Assembly (NCBI GenBank): GCA_016188625.1
Contig: JACPHL010000332.1
Location: 1-5,339, forward strand
Direction of reading: 5' to 3'
Length of the DNA: 5,339 nucleotides
Source: Candidatus Rokuibacteriota bacterium
Lineage (GTDB): Bacteria > Methylomirabilota > Methylomirabilia > Rokubacteriales > JACPHL01
Part shown: positions 1 to 5,339 of the stretch, one piece after another
How the letters are laid out: each line of letters starts with the position of its first letter
How positions within the stretch are numbered: position 1 is the stretch's first letter
Position numbers and translations under genes: made by a program
Notes under the pieces: model-generated
What the model was told of the DNA's origin: nothing
Databases searched by the model: none
The model's input: only the letters and a program-made list of their open reading frames with translations

Positions 1-1
1 C

Positions 2-850
2 CGGCACGTCAAGAAGATCTCCTTCCTCCGCGACCCGGCGGGGCCCCCACCCAGGCCGACCTTCCCCCTGACCGCTCGCCTCGTGACGGCCCGGTTTCTG
101 GACCGGGAGACGATCCACGGCATCACCCAGGGGGGAGGACCCCGGAGCGGGCTCTTCCTGGTCCCCACCGCCCTCGACGAGGTCGAGCGGGTCTTCGTCC
201 CCCTCTCGGCGATCCGGGACGTCGTCTCGGTCAAGCGGCTGGGGGAGATCCTCGCCCAGCAGGGGGCCGCGACCCCCGCCATGGTCCAGCGCGCCCTCGA
301 GCGGCAACGGCTCCTCCGAGGTGGGCACCGGACCCCGATCGGCCAGCTCCTGCTCGGGGCCAGCGCCCTGAGCGGGCCGCAGCTGGCGCAGGGGGTGTCC
401 CTGCAACGGCGAGGGGCGGGCCGGCGGCTCGGGGAGATCCTCGTCGAGCAGGGGTTCATCACTCGGGCCCAGCTCGACGAGGCCCTAGCGGTTCAGCGGC
501 GGCAGCTGGCCGAGGACACGAGGCTGGGGGCGATCATGGTCGAGATGGGCGTCACCACCTGCAATGCGATCGGCATCGCTCTGGCGATCCAGTACCAGGT
601 CCCGTTCCTCGACCTGGCCGGCCGGTCGATCGACCCCGGACTCCGCGAGCTCGTGCCGGCGGCCCTGGCGCGCCGGTGGCAGATCGTGCCGGTCAGCCTC
701 GAGGAGGGGATCCTGACGATCGCGCTGGCCGACCCGACCGAGGAGGCCGCCCGGGACGAGATCCGGGCGGCGACGGGGCTGACGGTGACCGCCGCGGTGG
801 CGACGCCTCCGGACGTCGCCGGCGCCATCGCCCGCTGGTACGGGCCCTAG
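2..850 (+). CDS. DUF6982-like / tandem MshEN (GspE_N) c-di-GMP receptor-type protein, 5'-partial
   Basis: The frame is open from the left edge, so the start lies outside the window. A GTG at 83 is a possible start but falls inside the first beta domain, whose strands begin upstream (HVKKISFL near residue 2). 282 residues are visible, numbered from codon 2-4. Residues 1-77 resemble the DUF6982 beta domain (TARFLDRETIHGITQ, then GLFLVP and RVFVPLSAIRDV). Four tandem copies of the 24-residue MshEN motif (RLGxx..hhxxGhhxxxxLxxxLxxQ) follow, at about 79-102, 112-135, 142-165 and 174-197. Copies 1 and 2 are degenerate; copy 2 begins PIG instead of RLG. Copy 3 fits perfectly (RLGEILVEQG...Q) and copy 4 nearly so, with 8 residues between them. 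Residues 198-282 have the GspE_N alpha/beta fold (YQVPFLDL, LTIALADPT). In this family a tandem motif pair binds one c-di-GMP. No Walker motif or secretion ATPase domain follows, so it is probably a cytoplasmic c-di-GMP effector rather than a pilus or type II motor. The partner is unknown. Confidence 0.85.
   Translation, partial: RHVKKISFLRDPAGPPPRPTFPLTARLVTARFLDRETIHGITQGGGPRSGLFLVPTALDEVERVFVPLSAIRDVVSVKRLGEILAQQGAATPAMVQRALERQRLLRGGHRTPIGQLLLGASALSGPQLAQGVSLQRRGAGRRLGEILVEQGFITRAQLDEALAVQRRQLAEDTRLGAIMVEMGVTTCNAIGIALAIQYQVPFLDLAGRSIDPGLRELVPAALARRWQIVPVSLEEGILTIALADPTEEAARDEIRAATGLTVTAAVATPPDVAGAIARWYGP
847..850. other. Shared CTAG stop of two convergent genes
   Basis: The + strand gene ends with TAG at 848-850 and the minus-strand hybrid kinase ends with TAG read from 849 down to 847. 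The palindrome CTAG therefore serves as the stop for both genes, which overlap by four bases. No room remains for a terminator between them, so any termination must happen inside the opposite coding sequence. Confidence 0.9.
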
Positions 851-3465
851 GCCGGACCCCCCACGCGGGCCCTTCGCTCCCTCTCCTCCCGCGCGGCCCG
901 CTGGATCACCCGCCGGACCTCCTCCAGGGCGAAGGGCTTGGCGAGGCTGGGGGCGCCGGTCTCGTTCAGGAACGCGGTGATCTCCGGGCTCAGCGTGTCC
1001 CCGGTCAGGAAGACGACCCTGGGGAGGAGGTCCGGGCGGCGGCGGGCCAGCTCCCGATAGAGGCCCGGCCCGTCCAGCTGGGGCATCCGGAGGTCGCTCA
1101 GGATCAGGTCGTAGGACCGCGTCTGGAGCGAGTCCAGGGCGGAGGCCCCGTCGTCGGCCACCTCGACCTGATGGCCGTCGGCCGCCAGCATCTCCGCCAG
1201 GACGTCCGCCACCTCGGGCTCGTCGTCCACCACCAGGATCGCCTGTCCTCGGGGCGCCGGGAGCTGGTCCGCCGGCGGCGCCTCGGGCCTGGCCCGGGGC
1301 GGGGCGACAACGGAGAGATCGATCCTGAAGGTCGCTCCCTGCCCCGGCCGGCTCTCCACCCCGATGGATCCCCCGTGCGCCGCGATGATCCCCTGGCAGA
1401 GGGCCAGCCCGACCCCCGTCCCCTGCCCCGGGGGCTTGGTGGTGAAGAACGGCTCGAAGATCCGCGCCTGGATCTCGGGGGGGATCCCGGGCCCGCTGTC
1501 GGCGACCTCCAGCGTGATCCGGCCCCGGGCGGGATCGTGTCGCGTGGTGAGGGTGAGCCGGCGCGGGGGCGGCGTCCCGCGCATGGCCTGCTGGGCGTTG
1601 GTGATGAGGTTGACCACCACCTGACCGAGCTGGTGAGGGTCGGCCCAGAGGACGGGGAGCCCGTCGGCCAGGTCGAGCCGCACCTCCACGGTGTCCATCC
1701 GGAGCTGGTAGGCCAGCAGCTCCAGGACCTCCTCGACGACCTCGTGGAGCCGGACCGGGTGCCGCTCGGGCGGATGCTGGTGGGCCATGGCCAGGAAGTT
1801 CTTCACGATCCGGGCGCAGCGCTCCGCGGCCCGGGCGATCTTCTCGGCCCGCTGCGCCAGCGGCCCGCCCTCGGCCGCCTCGCGGAGCAGGGCCGTCTGC
1901 CCCAGCACGACCGAGAGGGGGTTGTTCAGCTCGTGGGCCACGCCCGCCAGCAGCTCGCCCATGGCGGCGAGCTTCTCGCTCTGGGCGAGCTGGCCCTGGA
2001 GCCGGCGCTGCTCCTCCTCCCGCCGCCGCCGCTCGGTGATGTCGGTGAAGGCGATCACCGCGCCAACGATCGCGCCGCGCTCCCGGATGGGGGTGCTCAC
2101 GTACTCGACCGGGAAGCTCGTCCCGTCCTGCCGCCAGAACACCTCGTCCCTGACGCGGGCGACGGCGCCGCCGGCCAGCGTGGCGTGGATCGGGCAGTCC
2201 TCCAACGGGTGGGCGGTCCCGTCCGGCCGCGAGTGGTGCACGACGACGTGCACGGGCTGGCCGACCAGCTCCTCCGCCGCGTACCCGACCATCGTCGCGG
2301 TGGCCTGGTTCACGAAGGTGGCCTTCCCCTCGAGATCCACCCCGAAGATCCCCTCGCCCACAGAGTCCAGGATCAGGGCCTGGCGCCGGGTGAGCCGGTC
2401 GAGGGCATCGGCCATCTCGTCGAAGGCCTGGGCGAGCTGGCCCAGCTCGCCTTCCCCGTGCGGCAGTCCGGAGCGGACGCTCAGGTTCCCCGCGGCGAGC
2501 CGCCTCGCGGCTCCCGCCAGGGCCTTGATCCGGCGCAGGACGAACAGGTCGCCACCCACCCACGCGGCCCCGAGCGCCAGCGCCCCGACGAGCCCGACTC
2601 CGACGAGGTTCTTGGCGAGGAGCCGGTCGAGCCGGGAGAGAACGGCCTCCCGCGAGAGGCCGATGCTCAGATAGATCTCCCCGGCATCCCGGGCCTCGAA
2701 GAGCGGGAGGAACCCGAGGATCTGCGGGACGCCGTCGAGGTCCACCGCCTCGGCGACGCCGATCCGGTCGGCCAGGGCCGTCTTGACGATCGCCGCCTCC
2801 GGGAGGGAGCGCCCCACCCAGCGCTCCGGGTCGGGGTGGCGGACCAGGATCGTCCCGTTCCCGTCGATCACGGTGAGCACCGACCCTGGCGGCAGCGAGG
2901 CGTCCGCGCCCAGGCGGCCGAGCCCGGAGAGGTCGAGGGCGGCGAAGACCACCGCCCGCACCCGGCCCTCGTCGTCGAGGGCGGGGTAGCCGAGGTTGAT
3001 GGTCGCCCGGCCCGTCGCGCGGCCGATCTGGTAGTCGCCGACCGCGAAGGCGCGCGTCGCCACGGCCCGTTGGAAGTAGGCCCGGTCGGCCAGGTGGATG
3101 GGCCTGTCCTGGGGGAGGGCGCTGCAGAAAAGCTCGCCGTCGGGGTCGATCGCGCCCAGGTTGGCGTAAAGGGGGTACTCGGGGAGCAGGGCGGCGAAGA
3201 GCGCGCCGCAGGCCTCGCCCTTCCGCTCGCGCACCTCCGGCAGGTGCGCCAGGCCGACCAGGAGTTGCCGCGCCCCCTCCAGCACGCGCGCGTGATTGGC
3301 GGTCGCGAGGCGGGTCAGGCGCAGCACGCTCTCTCCGACCTCGGTCGCCGCGGCCCGCCGCCGTTCCAGGGCCGAGGAGAGGATCAGTCCCGCCATCGGG
3401 AGGAGGGCGACGAAGACGAGCGCCAGGAGGCGGGCGCGAAGGCTCGAGAGCAGGGATCGGGTCAT
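847..3465 (-). CDS. Hybrid sensor histidine kinase (dCache-HAMP-PAS-HisKA-HATPase-REC)
   Basis: Complete 872-residue inner-membrane hybrid kinase. The basic N-terminus (MTRSLLSSLRARL) leads into TM1 at about 12-32. Residues 33-284 form an extracytoplasmic dCache-type sensor (ANLGAIDPDGELFCSA, LADRAYFQRAV, AVGDYQIGRATGR, LTVIDGNGTILVRHPDP). C86 and C114 could pair as a disulfide. TM2 is at about 287-309, HAMP at 309-360 and PAS/PAC at 362-480. HisKA carries phospho-acceptor H511 (GVAHELNNPLS). The ATPase domain shows the N box with N619 and N623, G1 DSGPGIP from D656, F box FEPFFTTK from 670, and G2 GTGVGLAL from 682. A proline-rich linker (about 721-740) leads to a receiver at 742-860 with D747/D748, phospho-acceptor D791 (LSDLRMP), T821 and K843. 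All catalytic residues are intact, so autophosphorylation and His-to-Asp transfer are expected. There is no output domain, so phosphate probably moves to a partner or the receiver is regulatory. The ATG at 3465 has no in-frame rival start and no clear Shine-Dalgarno. The upstream kinase ends 41 bp earlier, suggesting one transcript. The ligand is not predictable from sequence. Confidence 0.95.
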   Translation of the reverse strand: MTRSLLSSLRARLLALVFVALLPMAGLILSSALERRRAAATEVGESVLRLTRLATANHARVLEGARQLLVGLAHLPEVRERKGEACGALFAALLPEYPLYANLGAIDPDGELFCSALPQDRPIHLADRAYFQRAVATRAFAVGDYQIGRATGRATINLGYPALDDEGRVRAVVFAALDLSGLGRLGADASLPPGSVLTVIDGNGTILVRHPDPERWVGRSLPEAAIVKTALADRIGVAEAVDLDGVPQILGFLPLFEARDAGEIYLSIGLSREAVLSRLDRLLAKNLVGVGLVGALALGAAWVGGDLFVLRRIKALAGAARRLAAGNLSVRSGLPHGEGELGQLAQAFDEMADALDRLTRRQALILDSVGEGIFGVDLEGKATFVNQATATMVGYAAEELVGQPVHVVVHHSRPDGTAHPLEDCPIHATLAGGAVARVRDEVFWRQDGTSFPVEYVSTPIRERGAIVGAVIAFTDITERRRREEEQRRLQGQLAQSEKLAAMGELLAGVAHELNNPLSVVLGQTALLREAAEGGPLAQRAEKIARAAERCARIVKNFLAMAHQHPPERHPVRLHEVVEEVLELLAYQLRMDTVEVRLDLADGLPVLWADPHQLGQVVVNLITNAQQAMRGTPPPRRLTLTTRHDPARGRITLEVADSGPGIPPEIQARIFEPFFTTKPPGQGTGVGLALCQGIIAAHGGSIGVESRPGQGATFRIDLSVVAPPRARPEAPPADQLPAPRGQAILVVDDEPEVADVLAEMLAADGHQVEVADDGASALDSLQTRSYDLILSDLRMPQLDGPGLYRELARRRPDLLPRVVFLTGDTLSPEITAFLNETGAPSLAKPFALEEVRRVIQRAAREERERRARVGGPA

Positions 3466-3506
3466 GGGGAGATGGGGCCCGCGCCCGGCTCAGATGTCCA
3501 TGGCGA
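3466..3506 (-). other. 41-bp intergenic gap between the two kinase genes
   Basis: This is the gap between the TAG of the upstream kinase (3507-3509) and the ATG of the hybrid kinase. Read on the minus strand it is C-rich just before the ATG (CCCCATCTCCCC) and contains no purine-rich ribosome site. A four-codon ATG GAC ATC TGA sits inside it. No promoter or terminator hairpin stands out. The spacing suggests co-transcription, with weak or coupled translation of the downstream gene. Confidence 0.5.
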
Positions 3507-5189
3507 CTACGCCGGCACAGGGTCCGGCGCCAGGGGGAGGAGGATCCGGAAGGTCGTCCCGATCCCTGGCGAGCTCCGGAAGGTGATGGTCCCCCCGTGA
3601 TCCTCGATGATCTTGTGGGCGAGCGCCAGCCCGAGCCCCGTCCCGTCGGCCTTGGTCGTGAAGAAGGGGTTGAAGACCTTGTCGGCGTCGGCCGCCGGGA
3701 TGCCGGTCCCGGTGTCCTCGATCTCCACCCTGACCCGCTGGGCGTGGGGTCGTCGCCGCACCCGCACCCACGGGTCGCCCCCCTCGCTCCAGCCCGCCCG
3801 CAGCGTCAACCGCCCGCCCGGCCCCATGGCGTCCAGGGCGTTGGCCACGAGGTTCACCAGCGCCTGGTAGAGGTGCTCCTGGTCCGCCTGGACGGGGGGA
3901 AGGTCCCGGGCGTACTCGCGCGCCACGGTCAGCTGCTGAGCCTCGACCTGGTGGGCGTACAGCTCCAGGACCCGCTCGAGGAGGAGCGGGAGCCGCACCG
4001 GGGCGAAGTGGAGCCGGCTGGGCCGCGCCAGCTCGAGGAGCCGCTCCACGATCCCGTTGATCCGCTCCAGCTCCCGCGGGACCACGTCCTGGAAGGTCTG
4101 ACGGAAGCGCTCGTCCAGGAACTTTCTGGGCACGAGCCGCGTGAAGGTGCGGAGCGAGGTGAGGGGGTTCTTGATCTCGTGGGCCAGGCCGGTGGCCAGC
4201 GTCCCGAGGGCGGCGAGGCGGTCGGAGCGCCGGAGCTGCTCCTCGAGCTCCCGGACGTGGGTGAGGTCCCGCAGGACCCCGACCACCCCGAGGTCCTTCC
4301 CCTCGGTCCCCTTGAGCGGCGCGGTGCTCATCTCCACCGGGATGCTCGTGCCGTTCCGCCGCCGGAGCGTCATCGGGAGGCCGGCCACCCCGGTCCGGCT
4401 GGCCAGGGTCTCCATCAGGAGCTCCACGACCTCCGGGGCATGGGCGAAGACCTCGGTGCAGTAGCGCCCGGTGACCTCGCCGGTGAAGAGGCCGGTGAGG
4501 AGCTCCGCGGCGGGGTTGAGGGTGACCACGCGCCCGTCCAGATCGACGGTGACGATCCCGCCGGTGATGGAGGCCAGGATGGTGTCGGTGTAGCTCTTGA
4601 GGTCCGCCAGCTCCTCGAAGCGATGGCGCAGCTCGCTGTGGGCCGCCTCCAGGGCCGTCCGCTCCTCGAAGAGCTGGGCGGCCATGTGGTTGAAGGCGAT
4701 CGCGAGATGGCCGATCTCGTCCGAGGTGGTGGGCTCGATCCGCTGGTTCAGCTCGCCGCGGGCGATCGCCTGCGCCCCCGCGGCAAGCTGCCGGACCGGC
4801 CGGACGATCCGCCGGGCGACCAGGGCCGCCGCCACCCCTCCCAGGACCAGGATCACCACGGTCAGCGCGCCCAGCTCCCGGCGGGTCCGGCTGATCTCGG
4901 CCTCCATCCGCTCCTTGGAGAGGCCCACCCGGACCGTCCCCCACCGCTGCCCCTCGACCCGGACGGGGACGGCGAAGTCGTAGATCGAACCCCCGGTGTC
5001 CGCCATCTCCGTCTCCTGAACCAGGAGCCCTTCCGCGGCCGCCGCCCGCTGGGCCACCTCGCCCTCGAGGGAGAGCCCGACGGATTCGGGGGAGCGGCTG
5101 TGGGCGGCCACCTTCCCCTCGGCGTCCAGAACGATGGCGTAGACCACGTCGGCCTCTCCAAACGACGGATGGAAGCCCAGATCGCCCAA
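3507..5189 (-). CDS. Sensor histidine kinase (periplasmic sensor-TM-HAMP-PAS-HisKA-HATPase), N-terminus missing
   Basis: Numbering is from a TTG at 5189 (560 residues), but this is not a credible start: residues 1-10 are antisense to another kinase fragment, and the frame stays open to the window edge. Genuine sequence begins around DVVYAIVLD (residue 14). Residues 14-92 form a small extracytoplasmic single-Cache/PAS-like sensor (LDAEGKVAAHS, YDFAVPVRVEGQRWGTVRVGLS). TM2 is at about 106-126, HAMP at 127-180, a short coiled linker at 175-198 and PAS/PAC at 198-312. HisKA carries phospho-acceptor H337 (GLAHEIKNPLTSL). The ATPase domain has the N box with N446 and N450, G1 DTGTGIP from D492, F box FNPFFTTK from 506, and G2 GTGLGLAL from 516. 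Catalytic residues are intact. The style is NtrB/AtoS-like, and no receiver is attached. Members normally have an N-terminal membrane segment before the sensor; none is present here, so the gene is truncated by the junction near 5148-5158. A small basic insertion (about 470-485, VRVRRRPHAQ) sits before G1. It lies 41 bp upstream of the hybrid kinase, probably in one operon. Its cognate response regulator is not in the window. Confidence 0.88.
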   Translation of the reverse strand: MGDLGFHPSFGEADVVYAIVLDAEGKVAAHSRSPESVGLSLEGEVAQRAAAAEGLLVQETEMADTGGSIYDFAVPVRVEGQRWGTVRVGLSKERMEAEISRTRRELGALTVVILVLGGVAAALVARRIVRPVRQLAAGAQAIARGELNQRIEPTTSDEIGHLAIAFNHMAAQLFEERTALEAAHSELRHRFEELADLKSYTDTILASITGGIVTVDLDGRVVTLNPAAELLTGLFTGEVTGRYCTEVFAHAPEVVELLMETLASRTGVAGLPMTLRRRNGTSIPVEMSTAPLKGTEGKDLGVVGVLRDLTHVRELEEQLRRSDRLAALGTLATGLAHEIKNPLTSLRTFTRLVPRKFLDERFRQTFQDVVPRELERINGIVERLLELARPSRLHFAPVRLPLLLERVLELYAHQVEAQQLTVAREYARDLPPVQADQEHLYQALVNLVANALDAMGPGGRLTLRAGWSEGGDPWVRVRRRPHAQRVRVEIEDTGTGIPAADADKVFNPFFTTKADGTGLGLALAHKIIEDHGGTITFRSSPGIGTTFRILLPLAPDPVPA

Positions 5190-5339
5190 ACCCGGTGGGA
5201 GCTGGGAGCCTTGACGGCGGTGACGCTGATCTTGGGCGGATTGGCAGCGGCCCTGGTCGCGAGGCGGATCGCCCGGCCTGTCCGCCGGCTTGCCGAGGGC
5301 GCCGCGGCCATCGCCCGCGGAGAGCTGAACCAGCGGATC
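4737..5339. repeat. Diverged inverted repeat, 192-bp arms (4737-4928 and 5148-5339), 219-bp spacer
   Basis: The reverse complement of 4737-4928 aligns to 5148-5339 without gaps, with about 39 mismatches (roughly 80% identity by hand count). Both arms encode the TM2-HAMP part of a sensor kinase, pointing away from each other. The spacer (4929-5147) is the sensor domain of the minus-strand kinase and has no counterpart. Homology fades abruptly to the left of 5148. The right arm ends exactly at the window edge, where both copies read GAGCTGAACCAGCGGATC. The repeat arises from two paralogous genes, not from a mobile-element terminus: no transposase or target duplication is visible. Confidence 0.85.
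5148..5339 (+). CDS. Fragment of a second, paralogous sensor kinase (TM2-HAMP), inverted and partial at both ends
   Basis: The + strand frame from 5148 to the edge encodes 64 residues: VGLSKRRMEAQIAQTRWELG, then a transmembrane segment (ALTAVTLILGGLAAALVA), then the start of a HAMP domain (RRIARPVRRLAEGAAAIARG, ending GELNQRI). It aligns without gaps to residues 88-151 of the minus-strand kinase, with 51 of 64 residues identical. By my count 20 codons differ silently and 13 by replacement, so the divergence looks protein-constrained in this frame. Ten of 64 codons end in A/T, against two of 64 in the other copy. No sensor domain precedes it: upstream of 5148 this frame reads through antisense of the neighbouring sensor and shows no homology. 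The ATG at 5169 lacks a visible ribosome site. It continues past the right edge. It is a real coding sequence by descent, but probably not an intact gene here. Confidence 0.8.

Noticed and set aside
83-85. GTG at 83 as the true start of the first gene
   Set aside because: The frame is open to the left edge, and family-like residues lie upstream, so the gene is 5'-truncated by the window.
485-2563. Long minus-strand open frame, Pro/Arg/Gly-rich
   Set aside because: It is an alternate frame of the hybrid kinase, running through the convergent gene as well. Its composition is typical of a GC-driven shadow and it has no domain.
3466-3506. Promoter or terminator between the two kinases
   Set aside because: The gap is 41 bp with no recognisable -10/-35 pair and no hairpin followed by a T-run.
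676-3600. Very long open frame on the + strand opposite the hybrid kinase (974 codons)
   Set aside because: It is antisense to an intact kinase with every catalytic box. The translation is low-complexity Gly/Arg/Pro/Asp-rich with no recognisable domain, as expected from high-GC antisense frames.
3490-4944. Long minus-strand open frame overlapping the upstream kinase in another frame
   Set aside because: Its Gly/Arg/Pro/Asp-rich translation has no motifs, while the overlapping frame encodes a clear kinase.
4929-5147. The spacer of the inverted repeat as a mobile element, invertible segment or integrated cassette
   Set aside because: It encodes the sensor domain continuous with the rest of the minus-strand kinase. 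There is no recombinase, and the arms are diverged coding paralogues rather than identical recombination sites.
4597-5311. Two similar-looking small proteins on opposite strands (+ 4597-4983 and - 4862-5311), both Ser/Arg/Ala-rich
   Set aside because: They resemble each other only because each is the antisense shadow of one arm of the inverted kinase repeat.

Overview
The window is about 70% G+C by eye, with strongly G/C-ending codons and almost no non-coding DNA. This suggests a high-GC soil or groundwater bacterium known mainly from metagenomes. A Rokubacteria/NC10-type or deltaproteobacterial-type lineage would fit, but that is an impression from protein style only. The content is signalling.

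Layout. Positions 2-850 (+): the 3' part of a gene whose start lies left of the window. It encodes a DUF6982-like beta domain followed by four tandem 24-residue MshEN-type motifs (two pairs) and a GspE_N-type C-terminal fold. It is a probable stand-alone c-di-GMP receptor with no ATPase domain. Positions 847-3465 (-): a complete 872-residue hybrid sensor histidine kinase (TM, periplasmic dCache, TM, HAMP, PAS, HisKA, HATPase, receiver). Positions 3507-5189 (-): a second sensor kinase (periplasmic sensor, TM, HAMP, PAS, HisKA, HATPase) whose real N-terminus is missing. The two kinases are co-directional with a 41-bp gap and probably form one leftward transcript. They converge on the c-di-GMP gene, and the opposing stop codons share one CTAG.

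Right end. The last 192 bases (5148-5339) encode, on the + strand, a transmembrane plus HAMP segment about 80% identical to the same segment of the second kinase (minus strand, 4737-4928). It is an inverted, gap-free, diverged paralogue copy. Both copies lose their N-terminal part at one head-to-head junction near 5148-5158. This is either a chimeric join (assembly or amplification) between two paralogous kinase loci, or a real inverted duplication that truncated both genes. It is the most unusual thing in the window and the reason not to trust the called start of the second kinase.

Functional picture (inference): two membrane kinases sense different extracytoplasmic signals and phosphorylate the receiver at the C-terminus of the hybrid kinase and/or regulators outside the window. 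The convergent gene product would respond to c-di-GMP. No RNA genes, CRISPR array, insertion sequence or convincing terminator was seen, and no stretch over 300 bases lacks a gene.
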